Shown one piece after another: positions 12,545 to 23,480 of a DNA stretch of 64,000 nucleotides; position 1 is the stretch's first letter, and each line of letters opens with the position of its first letter. Made by a program: the position numbers and the translations under genes. Under the pieces are notes generated by a model. The model was given only the letters and a program-made list of their open reading frames with translations, had not been told where the DNA came from and made no database searches. Source of the DNA: Acanthoscelides obtectus (taxonomy: Eukaryota > Arthropoda > Insecta > Coleoptera > Chrysomelidae); assembly GCA_963669975.1 (NCBI GenBank), contig CAVLJG010000006.1, forward strand, positions 29,301,441-29,365,440, given 5' to 3'.

Positions 12545-12850
12545 CTTGTTGTAGTTGTATCTTGAGGCACTACTGTATTCTATATCGAAGAACAAGCAAA
12601 ATGTCATACTGACATTGATAAGCATAAATGTGAACTCATACGTTGGCGAAAAAATGTTCGTTGCGGTGAAACAAAAATGGCCATTGAGATTACACAAAAA
12701 AATTGTCTGCGCAAAAGGTCGGATGAATATGATTTTGTGAGGGAGATGGATGTATGAAAGTATTTCCCGTATTTCTATTGTAACCAGCCAAACACCGAGA
12801 AAAAAGATGCCAACACTGACAACTGTCACAAAAAGAGTTATCACTGGCAT
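12545..12850 (-). other. Possible exon of a membrane protein
   Basis: The minus strand gives an open stretch from ATG at 12,850 beginning MPVITLFVTVVSVGIFFLGV, with two or three hydrophobic segments and an ending YNYNK directly before a consensus 5' splice site (AAG/GTAAGT, plus-strand complement at 12,540-12,547). The open frame goes upstream a few codons to a stop. It could be an exon of a receptor-like or other membrane protein, but no next exon was found and the family is unknown. Chance is possible. Confidence 0.22.
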
Positions 12851-12943
12851 CACCACAGCATACTGAGTTTCTCAGTAGACCATAGCCGTTTGTTCGAAAT
12901 CCATTCGTCTGTCACTACACGGCTAGGCTTACACAGTGCTGAC

Positions 12944-12993
<50 letters not shown>

Positions 12994-12999
12994 TAATAA
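12944..12999 (+). repeat. TAA microsatellite, left flank of R4-like element
   Basis: About 18 AAT/TAA units ending with an interrupted AATAATGATAATAA at 12,986-12,999. The same interrupted 14-mer restarts at 16,883, so it is the target duplication of the element between them. Confidence 0.9.
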
Positions 13000-15900
13000 C
13001 GCTCCACAGAAATCCAACCCCTCTTCCGGAGCAAGAAGTCAAGCATTAGCTCCAAGTGTGGAGCGGGCAGCGGCACAAAGAACATCAGTGTGCATAATTC
13101 TGGCGAACGGGGCTCTGGTAAGATATATCCACGATGTCAGGTAAAACTACGAAACAGATACCCCAGGTAGGTAGAGCCGCTAGCTCAGAATCCTACACTG
13201 CACTTGCAGTCAGTCCCGCGGATTCTGGGGGGGACACCTTGACATTAGGAGCTACAAACGCCCCAGCAAGGACAGCGTTTTGTAATGGAAATCAGCAACC
13301 ACCAAATCAACGGCTAAGGGGCTCGCGGAACATTAGCCTGCGAAAACCTTACTCAGAACTACCTCCAGCACAAGACCTACATCCCACAGATTCAGTTCAA
13401 AGGGACAGTCTTGAAGCACGACCTGATCAGATGAATAATCTTAGAAGACGAAGATGGTCAAAGGAGGAGAACTATGAAGTGATGTGGGCATACTACAGTG
13501 CGATTGCAAGTAAAATCGCAGCTCCAAAAACAAGAGGCACTTTCGAGATCTGGAGAAATCGTAATCCAAATATTATGCCAGAAATGAACGCACAAAAACT
13601 GTCAAACCAGCGACGTGTAATAGAAAGGAATTTAACGGAAGCAGAACGACAGGAAATAAAATGCGGTGTGTATTCGTACCTTCACCAGCAAGAAAATGAA
13701 CCTACACTGCCACCTGCTACCATAGAGAGTAATAAAGGAGAGCTAGCTGAGAATAACAACACTCCTATAGCGACTAAGAATGACGAATTATCTGAGAATA
13801 ACGATGCCAGGTGGCATGCTCAGGGTGAGGCAGTTGAACTGGAAAAACAGATTCTTGAAAAATATCATGATGTGCAGGCTACTCGGATTGAACACCGTAA
13901 AGGGATAAAAAAACCAAAGTATGGTAAACACCTGACCGAAGATATTAGAAAAGCGAATAGAGCACTAGGTAAAATCTGCAGAGATAGACAGTTAACAATA
14001 ACTGATCTCAATCATCTAATATATGCTTCTGCAGCTATAATAGCGGGAGAGGAAGAGAATAACAACAGCCCTAGGACTAAAGAAGGACCTGAAGGCCCCC
14101 GATGGAAGATGCGCCTAAAGAACAAAATTTCGCAAATTCGCCAAGAAATATCCATTTTAAGCGAAATAAATAAGGGGGTAGTTTTCAGTCATGTTTTAAA
14201 TAAAGCTGACCGAATAAGGGCTAAGTATAGCCATTCATCGCTTGGTGACCTAATAAACACACTAAAAATGAAGTTGCAAGCGAAGGCTCAGAGATTGCGG
14301 CGATAGACAAGACGTGTCGATCAGTACAAACAGAATAGGCTATTCCAAGCAAATCCCAAGAAATTTTACAGGAGTCTAAAGGAAGAAGTACAGGTACAAG
14401 AACCACCATCAAAAGAAGATGTCGACTCATTTTGGAGAGACATATTAGAGCAGGAGATACCTCACAACAAAAAAGCTGTCTGGATTGAGCAAGAAAGGCG
14501 AAACAACAGCCAAATTGTCACCTCTCAATGGCATGACTATACCGAAGACGAAGTTAAGGAAGTCATTAGGTGTTTGCAAAATTGGAAAGCACCAGGGCCA
14601 GATAAGATCTGTAACTTCTGGATAAAATCCTTCAATGCACTCCACTGTCAGCTGGCTGTTGCTATGAGCAATTTGACCAAACATCCTAACAACACTCCGC
14701 AATGGTTGACAACTGGTATCACATATTTGCTGTACAAAGGCAAAAATTCTAAAGAGGCAAAAAATTATCGTCCAATTACCTGCTTACCCACACTGTATAA
14801 GGTTCTTACTTCACTTATTTCTAATAGACTATATGACCATCTGTCCTCTAACAACATTCTACCGTCAGAACAAAAAGGCTGCCGTCGATCAACTCAAGGC
14901 TGCAAGGATCAGTTACTCATAGACAAAATGTTAGTTGAAGATGCCAAGAAGAGAAAACGAAATCTAAGCATGGCCTGGATAGACTACGCCAAGGCATTCG
15001 ACAGTATACCTCATAGTTGGATCCTTGAAGCTCTGAGTTTATATGGAGTTAATCCGATTGTTGTGAAGTTCCTAGAATCATCTATGAAGAAGTGGAATAC
15101 CGAATTACAGCTGCATCACGCTGAAGGGTGCCTCAAAACTGATAAAATAAGAATCCGCAGAGGGATATTCCAAGGAGACTCCTTGTCACCGCTGCTATTC
15201 TGCATCTCCCTGGTTCCACTGACTAACGCTCTGAATTCTGGAAAACTTGGATACGAGGTCAGGCAGGGTTCCTATATAAGTCACCTATTATATATGGATG
15301 ACCTCAAGTTATTCGCATCCAGCAACAAGCAGCTAGATAGAGAGCTAGACATTGTGAAGCGGTTTAGTGAGGACATATGCATGCAGTTAGGCCTGGAAAA
15401 ATGTAAAAGGATCACGATTACCAGAGGAAAGATCTCAATGAATGTAAACCAAATAACTGAAAATAGTGCAGGATTTGACTACCTTGATCTAAGTGAAACC
15501 TATAAATATCTTGGCGTACATGAAAGTGACGAGGTACATCATGAATCTATGAAAGAAAATGTGAAGAAGGAATACTATGGTCGGTTAAGGCGAATCTTGA
15601 GAACAGAACTGAGCGCCAAAAATAAAATAAAGGCAGTCAACAGTCTTGCTGTCCGGTAATGCAGTATAGCTTTGGAATATTGAACTGGAGCGGATCAGAC
15701 ATCGAAAAAATAGATAGAAAAACCAGGAAACTGTTAACCATCTATAAGTTTCATCACCCCAAAGCTGACAAAGACCGACTCTATATTCCAAGGCGCGATG
15801 GTGGCAGAGGTTTAATTGAACTCTGCAGTGCCTACAGGATGACAATTGCCGGCCTTTATGAGTATATACTCCATTCCAACGACAAGTTCATCAAGTTAGT

Positions 15901-16882
15901 GCTATTGCATGAGCAACAAAAGGCTAAATACTCCATTACAAAGATCGGGGAAGCCATGAAAAGACAATATGCATACCAACTGAACGAAGATCAGTCAGCG
16001 GACAACTTGAAACTCAGAGTAAAGGAGGCCATGCGAACAGAAAAAGTCAACGCCCTAAAATCGAAACCACTCCATGGACAGTTCTACAATAACCTACACA
16101 AAACCAATGTAGATAAACACATGTCCCTGGATTGGATGAAAAGTACAGGACTGAAGGCGGAGACTGAAAGTCTACTGATTGCTGCACAGGACCAGGCACT
16201 TAACACGCGCTACCATAGAAGAATGGTCCTGAAACAGAATGTCGACAGCAAATGCAGAATATGCCATCAATGTGAGGAACATATAAGCCACATTATTTCA
16301 GGCTGCTCAACACTGGCACCAACAGAATACACCGAAAGGCACAACAACGTCGCTAAATACATACACTGGGCTATCCTCAAGCAGCACCAAGTACCAGTTA
16401 GCAACAACTGGTATGATCATTCTCCTGAAGCAGCAGTAGAGACAGACGAAGCATTAATTATGTACGACAAAGGAGTCATTACCGACCGTACGATTTCCGC
16501 CAACCGACCTGATATTATTTACCATAATAAAACACAGAACACATGTCTGCTAATTGAGGTATCTGTACCAGACGACAACAACGTCAGCACCAAAGAAGCG
16601 GAAAAGGCCAGAAAATACAAAGACCTCGAAATCGAAATATCGCGCATGTGGAAGACAAAGACAAGAACGGTACCCGTGATCATCGGAGCTTTGGGGACTG
16701 CCACTATGTCATTCAAGAACAACATAAAAGAACTCCCCGGAGATGTCTTTGCAACACAAGTTCAAAAGATAGCACTGCTAGGAACAGCCCACATTTTGCG
16801 GAAAACCCTTTCCGACTAAACACCTTAGAACTCAGGCAGAGTTCCGGTCAAGCTCATCTCTTCCTCTAGGAGTGAAATACAG
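13000..16882 (+). mobile_element. R4/Dong-like non-LTR retrotransposon, near complete
   Basis: A 3.88-kb element with one long coding region and a microsatellite target. AATAATGATAATAA (with its diagnostic G) borders both sides at 12,986-12,999 and 16,883-16,896. Elements of the R4/Dong clade use a restriction-like endonuclease, and Dong is known to insert in TAA repeats. The domain order here (N-terminal R/W-rich region, RT, C-terminal zinc knuckle, PD-(D/E)XK-type endonuclease) agrees. There is no AP endonuclease. Confidence 0.85.
13134..16819 (+). pseudogene. R4/Dong-like polyprotein (RT plus restriction-like endonuclease), two lesions
   Basis: A single reading frame from ATG at 13,134 covers about 1,228 codons and is broken only twice. 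The N-terminal region contains RRRRWSKEENYEVMWAYYSA and QKLSNQRRVIE, a block typical of this clade. RT motifs follow: APGPDKICNFWIKSF; NYRPITCLPTLYKVLT; AWIDYAKAFDSIPHSW; GIFQGDSLSPLLFC; and LLYMDDLKLFAS, the catalytic box. The C-terminus has CRICHQCEEHISHIISGC (CCHC, about 16,253-16,310), then RPDIIYHNKTQNTCLLIEV, the endonuclease core. The first lesion is a TAG at 14,304-14,306 in the same frame as the code on both sides. The second is a single-base loss near 15,653, where the expected AVPVMQY reads AVR-stop and the code resumes one frame over at 15,659. Confidence 0.87.
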
Positions 16883-16928
16883 AATAATGATAATAATAAT
16901 AATAATAGTAATAATAGTAATAATAATG
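16883..16928 (+). repeat. TAA microsatellite, right flank of R4-like element
   Basis: Imperfect TAA/TAG repeat. Read on the minus strand it directly follows an AATAAAC signal, as in a retrotransposon 3' tail. It therefore seems to be the tail of the minus-strand element at 16.9-18.96 kb. Confidence 0.8.
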
Positions 16929-17164
16929 TTTATTGTCACAAAATACAGGTGAATATTAAATATTGTGCACAATAAACATAAAGCACTCAAAAAATTTTGC
17001 ACTTGTGTTTGGGTTTGTCAAAAATGAAAACTAAAAGTAGTCAGCATATGAAAAACAAAAAACCGTTAATACTGTATTATGGTAATGTCAGGAAAAATGT
17101 CCAGACAATTATAACTAAAGTAAAAGTATGGATGTTAGTGTAAATAAAATATTATTGATTTTGA

Positions 17165-17941
17165 TAATGATTTTTCATATCTACAAGATCGATTTTGAGC
17201 AAAGTAGGAAAATGATCAGAAATTTTGTATTGTAGAATTGCTGAATACCTATATTTTGTCAAGTTCTATACGTGAATTTATAAACATATGATCTATACAG
17301 CTCCCAATGTTTCCCTCTACTCTTGTCATTTCGTTAACGGCTGACAGGTAATCATGTTCAGCCATTATATTTAAATAATCTTTAATATCTTGGTTGTTGA
17401 GAACTAATATGTTAATGTTAAGGTCTCCAATAAATAAGTTGACGTCAAATTTTCTACTGCTCTCTAGATAATCATGTAATTCATTGCTAAATGATGTTAC
17501 AGATATACAGGATGATTTGTACACATCAGTGATCTGAATCCATTTATTGTTCTTATGAAGAATAAATAGTAAAGGTCCTGTTTGAATTATATTTATATTT
17601 TCACATCCACTGTTCAAATTTTGTCTTACGTAAATCAGAACCCCGTCATTTTTATTAAAACTACTATCTTTATAATATAAATCATAATTGGGATTTTGGA
17701 TCAAACTCGTATCATATACTTTGAATGCTTCAGTTAGCACTATAACATCAAATTTAAAATGTAGTATGTCCAAAAAGGCATGGAGTTCATTCATATTTCT
17801 ATGAATACTCCTTATGTTCATGTGAAAGATGTTCAATCCTGAATCAATATTATTAGAAAAACGTAATTTTGTTGTAGGTAAGTCGTCTAAAATATGTGTT
17901 TTGATTACTTCAGGTCTAGATTCTGTATTGTGTCTACTCAT
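17165..17941 (-). pseudogene. AP endonuclease domain of non-LTR element
   Basis: Translation starts MSRHNTESRPEVIK at 17,941. APE motifs are visible in order: IFHMNIRSIHRNMNELHAFL (N-terminal metal-binding Asn block), VIVLTEAF (catalytic Glu, in place of the usual TETW), NLFIGDLNINIL (GDxN), SCIDHMFIN (S-x-DH) and, after a frame change near 17,250, ILQYKISDHFPTLLKI (terminal SDH). All key blocks are there, so the fold was complete before the frameshift. The RT that should follow is absent. Family placement (CR1 or Jockey group) is inference. Confidence 0.78.
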
Positions 17942-17964
17942 AAATATTCTAAGACCTTAGCAAT

Positions 17965-18958
17965 TTAGAATAAAATTCTTGATATATGTCTTTGTTGGAA
18001 AAATTCAAATACAGCACAACATTTATCTGTAGGGGAGTGATGCGTGTCATAGTTTCTATTGTATTTTTTGTTTGAATACACACAGTTACAACAAATGGGA
18101 TTAGTAGATTTGTTGCATGAAGTAATATCATGTTCTTCTCCACGTTTCAAGCATACTTTATGACTATTGCATTTCTTACCAGATTGATTAAACTTGAAGA
18201 AATTTGTACACTCATTTACCTCATTATTAGGATATACTGATAAATTTTGAAAACCAATTATAGTTTTCCCTCTATTATTATCAAATGTTTGTCTAAATAG
18301 TTTACCTGACACCTCTGCATAAACTACGTTCATCTTTTTTGGAGGAAAGAATCTAACATAGGTGATTTTATAAATTTTCTTTTGTTATAAAGTGGTTTTG
18401 TCGCACAATATCTTCTTCTACAATCTTTATTTTAGGATTAAACATTTTCGGTTCGGATATTGTATATGTTGATGGCAGATTCTTCCAAATTTATTTTTTT
18501 AGCTTCTTATGGTAGCGGTCTTCTACATATAATTCTTAGTTCTGTAGTTAGACTGTTGTTGTTAAAGGGTAATGATAAGGCTTTTAAGTGTCCTTTCTTT
18601 ACTCTTTGATGGTGTGTTTATAACTACTTGGGCATATGTGGAATTTTTTGTTGTTGATGTTTCCTCCAACTTCTCATTTCTCCTAAGCAGTTTCTCAAGT
18701 GGTGGTTACTATACAGTCCCTATCGACGATGTTTGATGAAATAAGATCATACTGTTCTTGAAATCTGCGGTTTTCTTTTGATAGGTGGTATACTAATGTT
18801 TCTATTTCCAAAAGTAATACTTGACAATTTTCTAACAGCTCCTGTTGTAATAATTTATTCTGTTTTATCAGGTACTCACATGTTTCTTGCGTTGACGTAA
18901 TAGAATCACAGCTAATGTTGACAGTCTCGTCTTCATCCTTTTTCTTTCTCCGAGTCAT
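17965..18958 (-). pseudogene. ORF1 (gag-like) remnant with zinc knuckle
   Basis: Two open pieces. From 18,958 to 18,695 an 87-aa segment rich in E, Q, L and N (EYLIKQNKLLQQELLENCQV) looks like the ORF1 coiled coil. From 18,333 to 17,965 a Cys/His region (CNSHKVCLKRGEEHDITSC, then CCNCVYSNKKYN) resembles the paired CCHC knuckles of insect non-LTR ORF1 proteins. It ends just upstream of the endonuclease. Stops and a low-similarity gap separate the two pieces. Confidence 0.6.
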
Positions 18959-18960
18959 TG

Positions 18961-19360
18961 CACACTCAGTATTTAGAATTTTGTATCACTGATCTAGCTT
19001 GTCAAAATTGTGTCAAAGTTGTATATGAATACAAATGGCCGAAAGTGGTTTACCTCTTGAAAATTGTCTGATCCCCAATTGTGGATACCCTAATGTAGTC
19101 TAGGAACAAATTCAAGAGCAGCGACAAATTATTTGATTTTGGACAATATGGTGATGGAACTGTGGAAAAAGGTAGATAATAAGTCTAGCAAATGATTATA
19201 GATAGATTGCTGAAAAGCACGACACAACGTTGTATGCAGTAATTCATGATAACAGAGACGGAAAGGAAACAGATTTACTTTAGAATGTCATAAGCATGCA
19301 TTTTTTAGTTTCGTCTCGCCGCCTTACAACGTTTCTCGTCAATCTGTATGCCTTCCATAT
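18961..19360. other. No gene recognised
   Basis: May include the 5' untranslated part of the minus-strand non-LTR element. Nothing else is visible. Confidence 0.3.
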
Positions 19361-19848
19361 ACATGGTGTTCCGTACTTTAAGGGACATAATAAAATGATA
19401 GGTAGAATGGACTGAGACATTCCGACATCTGAAAATAGATAGGTTCTGAATTTACTTTTCGCGGATATACAGGGTGGTTCATGAGAACACGCGAACTTAC
19501 CTAGGAATGAAATAAAGCTAGACGTACTGGATTTTGTGTTTTGTTGCCTTTCAAAAAAATCACCAGTTTTTAAGCTGGGTATTGAAATGTTTGACTATAT
19601 ACACAAAAAGTCAACAAATGGTTCTAATTTATTGCCAGAATATATAATGATTGCGCCTAATTTGTATGTTTTAGTTAAAAAATTCTATTCAAAACTTTAA
19701 GGGTCAATATATTGGTTTTGTCAACATTGTCAAAATAATGGTCAAAACTGGAGTAAAGATGTTTTGATAACTCAATATTCCATGATCGGATTCAGTCTTA
19801 TTTCCTTGTACTTTATCAATTGCAGCCGCTTGTAAGTTATACATTATA

Positions 19849-21064
19849 TCAGGTAACCAAATAAGTTCGTGTGGTTTTTAGTAGAAAAATATAAATTTTT
19901 ATTGACACACTATTTATTCGTCGAAGGAATTATCATCACACTCAATGACCGTTTGCCAACCTGGAACCAATTTTTGTATGCCGGTATTGTATCCCTGGAT
20001 TTGGAGTAGAAAAATTGACGGACTGCATTTATTCCACCATCTCGAGTTTTCAACTGTCGGTGCCTCATACAGTTGTCAAGAGACAAAAAAGGTGAGAATC
20101 ACTGAGCGAAATGTCGGGAGAATATGACGGGTGAGGTAACGTTTCCTAGCCGAGTCAAACATTTTTTCTCGGATCACTTTTGCGTTATGAGGCTTGGCGT
20201 TATCCTGCAAGAATATCACTTTCTGCCGAATGATCAAAGAAGGCTGTTTTTGGATGAGTGCTGCTTGTACTCGTCGAAGCTGCTCACAACACAAGTTAGC
20301 AGTGATGGTTTGACCCCTTTCCAAAAACTCATAATAGACAATTCCAGTTGCTGTCCACCAAACAAACAACAAAACCTTGTTTGGTTGCAAGGAAGCCTTG
20401 GGCGTGTGTGGTACCGAATCAGTAGGCGACAACCAATGATACGAACGCTTAGAATTCGGCTACTAACCGATTAGGAAATGGTTCATTAGCGTTGCGTGAA
20501 ATGTTTGCTGAACAAATGGTAACACGATTTAATTTGTTATCATCTCTCAGTTCATGTGGTCCACATCTTTCCCAGCTTATGAAGATGCAAACGAATAGTT
20601 CCAGGACTCACTCTGAACATTTCTCCAAGTTCTTGGCACGCTGACCTGGAATTTGCGTCCACAACCTGTCGAAAATCCTCGTTGTTCATGATTTTTGGTC
20701 TCCCTGGGCGCGGTTCACCGCTCAAAATGAGATCTCCCGAAAAAAATTTTTTGAACCACTTCTGTGCTGTTCGTTCACTAACGGCATCATCTCGCAATGG
20801 GGTACATATTTTTCGCGTTGCCGCTCCAGCTTTTCAACCAAGTTTGTGCTCATACAGTAAACAACTTCGAATTACTGTTTTATTCGTCGCCATTTTCAAG
20901 TATTAAAGCTAGGTATGTAACAATTTTCATCAACTTTTTATGTGTGTGAGAAAAGAAGGATTCATACTAAAGTGACAACAGATAACAAACAATCGATATC
21001 GATCAACAACATCCATGGCAATGTGCGATATACAGCAACCGCACGAACTTATTTGGTTACCTGA
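19849..21064 (-). mobile_element. mariner element, complete ends
   Basis: TA at 19,847-19,848 and 21,065-21,066. Inverted ends TCAGGTAACCAAATAAGTTC match over about 30 bp, with one difference in the GTG(T/C)GGTT block that follows. Length 1,216 bp is normal for mariner. A decayed transposase is on the minus strand. It is inserted inside a MITE copy. Confidence 0.9.
19905..20892 (-). pseudogene. mariner transposase pseudogene
   Basis: Starts MATNKTVIRSCLLYEHKLG near 20,892. The helix-turn-helix part contains SERTAQKWFKKFFSGD, then GRPKIMNNEDFRQVVDAN and VSPGTIRLHLHKLGK (to 20,552). The catalytic part (20,432-20,076) contains KVLLFVWWTATGIVYYEFLE and FLQDNAKPHNAKVIREKM with the second catalytic Asp. 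The third block and the C-terminus follow in other frames (C-terminal W-Q-rich region near 19,960). The region around the first catalytic Asp is damaged. Several frame changes. Confidence 0.8.
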
Positions 21065-21105
21065 TATTTCAATGATGATAATTTTATGATTTAACTGATG
21101 TTATA

Positions 21106-21471
21106 CAATATGAGCCCGGCTTTGAAGGGAAAGGATTATTATTATGAAAATGTGCTAAACTTGACTTTCCAGGCGAATTCAAAATGATGATGAAAATGTA
21201 CAGCATTTTCAGCATAACTACATTTATGTACTCTTATCACAACCTTAGCTAAGATTTACTTACATAATGCACACACGTCATATAATTGAATGTCATGTCC
21301 GAATCTGCATACTACCTTTTTGTGGATTTTTAACTTAATTTTTAGTTGGTCTGGAAGTTCAAATTTAGTGGAATTGCATATTACGTGTCATTTCCCCTTC
21401 AGACAGAGCTAATGTTGTATAATTATCAGTTGGTGAAATTGTACTATTGACAATATCGACGAAAAAGGTAA
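21106..21471. other. No gene recognised
   Basis: Spacer between the two inverted MITE-like copies. No motif seen. Confidence 0.35.
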
Positions 21472-22104
21472 ACAGGGTGCTTAACATTAATTTTCACTTT
21501 TATTCATATGATGCAATGCTCTTTTTCTTACACTTAATAAGATACGAGGAAATAAAAAAACTGAATAGGGCCCTGGTATAGGTTCATAAAATATATTTGG
21601 TTCAACTTTAAGTACTATTTTGTAAAATGTTGGTGAAGCCAAGTTAATATCGCTAGAAATTTTGAGTTCTGTGTCACATATATGCTAAAAATAAGACCTT
21701 TAATAAAATTAACATTTTAACTAAAAGAACTAAAACAGGCGCAATCTATTTTGCTAATTAATTAATACAATTCCATATTTTTTTTTGTAGATAGCCAAAA
21801 TTTCAAAATTCAGCTTAGAAGGTGTTGATGAAAAACAAAAAGTGAAAAAAATCGACACCAGCCCGGAATTTCTTGAATGCCCGTCTAGTTTTGCGTTACT
21901 CCTATACAGCTTTATTATCGTGCAAGTTTTCAACAGAATGGGTTCAATAGTGCCTGAAGTATGTGATAATTAATATTTGACATGCTTAGGTGAATCATCC
22001 TGTACATCATTAAGCCTATAACTGAATTTAAACTTATTTTATTATTCATCCCGGTTCATACTAGCAACTATTTTACTATGTCCAGTTACCCATGGAACAC
22101 CCTG
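21472..22104 (+). mobile_element. MITE-like family copy B with double end motif
   Basis: The left end starts ACAGGGTGCTTAAC at 21,472. On the right there are two end-like motifs: GAATCATCCTGTA at 21,992-22,004 and GGAACACCCTGTG at about 22,093-22,105. Similarity to copy C (51.5-51.96 kb) and to copy A runs through both, so the sequence between them belongs to the element. It has no coding capacity. Length 633 bp. Confidence 0.65.
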
Positions 22105-22874
22105 TGTATGGTTGTCAGTATCACTATGACAAGTCACGTGTCATGAGCGTACGAGTTGATTGTCGATATAAAACCAGAGTAATACAAAAAATGAGTTGAC
22201 GATCAGATTACAATTTACCTTATGAAAGTTAAGCTTGGTACATCACATGATACAGTTACTCGATCTGTTTGCCTACTTAGTTTGTATGACATCGGTGACA
22301 CACCCTGTATATGTATATATTTTCTTCCCTATTGAAACAGACTTAATCCAATTATCTCCGGCTTCAGTATAATAAATAAGTTCAATTAAGATATGAACTT
22401 GCTGAGAATTACTGGCGTTAATCTAACATTGTAAACTGCGCTTTATACCAACAAATTTTGCAGATGTTGAGTAGCAACTAGGGAAAATAAAAGATCAAGA
22501 CTAGTAAATCTAATATGCAACGAAGCGAACTTCTCTCTGAGCAATATCCGCTGCATGGAACTAACTTTGACAATGCCCTGAAGTTTCAGTTGTAATAGCT
22601 GAGAAATAAGATATTTTCTCCCTTATTTTGGCCAGTCGAGCGGAAGTTGTGCCTCTATTCGTTGAACGGCAGCAAATTTCATAGAAGAGAAAGCACTGCA
22701 TCTTGCAGTCTCTTCTCAAGAAAAAACCTTACCAATAATACTGTTGCCTCTGTGACCCCCGTTAAGGTAAAACGATCGTAAACATTTTACGAATTTCTTA
22801 AATTCAATTCGAATCGATTATTAATAACAATAAACATCGTAATGATTAAAACTCGTGAACGAAATCTCTGAATT
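22105..22874. other. No gene recognised
   Basis: Contains an isolated CACACCCTGTATA near 22,291-22,303, which looks like the end of another TIR element whose partner was not found. Confidence 0.35.
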
Positions 22875-22921
22875 CCAGGGTGTCCAATAAGTTACAGGGT
22901 GGCCAACATACATGGTGTCCC
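22875..22921 (+). repeat. Three stacked transposon-end-like motifs
   Basis: CCAGGGTGTCC (22,875), ACAGGGTGGCC (22,893) and CATGGTGTCCC (22,911) lie within 47 bp in the same orientation. They may be ends of elements inserted next to one another. Confidence 0.45.
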
Positions 22922-23234
22922 AGACAATATTATAATGAAAATTGTATATGAACTGGCCTAAGTCTTTTGCGACGGGATGTTTAAATTTATAAGAAGAAAA
23001 TCGTTTCCATTTCTATCCCTGAAAGTATCTTTTTATTATATTGTCCCACCAAAGGCGTCCCTTTAAATATGTTAGGGAATCTTTAAATTACGTAATGTGA
23101 CCGGCAAAGTAGCATTCGATCTGGCAACACTGGAGGCGTCGGGCCTGGAGGGAAGACAGGAAAGCATGTGATCCGCCTTCAGTACAAGTTTCAACTCGCT
23201 CTAGTCATTTGGTTGATCGTGACGATTTGTTGTT

Positions 23235-23480
23235 GTGTTGTTAAACAGTTTCTTCTATTGTGATAAAAAAATTAGGGACATCAATTTCGAGCAACGGTGT
23301 GATATCAGGTTGTGCTTCAGACTTGAACAAAGTGCAACGGAAACTCTTGCTAAACAGGCCTATGGAGAAAGTGTCTTGTCAAGAGGCTTTCGTCTTCAAG
23401 AACCAATGTATCAAGAGATTCCTGGATCTTGTGTGGCTTCAGAAGAAAGTCATTTTGAGGATGACAATATAAAATTGTAA
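23235..23480 (+). pseudogene. Transposase N-terminal (HTH_48-like) remnant
   Basis: NFEQRCDIRLCFRLEQSAT followed by ETLAKQAYGESVLSR matches the N-terminal helix-turn-helix of insect mariner/SETMAR-like transposases (pattern: x-IKFC-x-K-x-G-x-SATET...QAYG-x-x-x-LSR). After this the frame leaves the family pattern (the expected TRVFEWHKRF is absent), so only about 45 aa are recognisable. Confidence 0.6.

Larger units (their letters stand above)
16929..18960 (-). mobile_element. CR1/Jockey-like non-LTR retrotransposon lacking its RT
   Basis: On the minus strand the order is: coiled-coil and zinc-knuckle ORF1 remnants (18,958-17,965), AP endonuclease (17,941 to about 17,165), then about 230 bp of 3' non-coding sequence ending ACAATAAAC and an ATT repeat. 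The RT region is missing, so the copy has an internal deletion. Its tail hosts the R4-like insertion. Confidence 0.7.
19361..21105 (-). mobile_element. MITE-like family copy A, split by a mariner
   Basis: Outer end-like motif GGTGTTCC at 19,364 and inner motif TACAGGGTGGTTCA at 19,468. Following blocks (AAGCTAGACG, GATTGCGCCTAATTTG, GTTTTAGTTAAAA, TTATTTCCTTGTA) match the reverse complement of copy B at 21,472-22,104. The mariner at 19,849-21,064 interrupts it. The far end near 21,105 is approximate. Confidence 0.6.

Noticed and set aside
12890..13144. Frame through the AAT repeat reading poly-Asn
   Set aside because: Translation of a microsatellite and of the 5' untranslated part of the R4-like element; the real coding start is 13,134.
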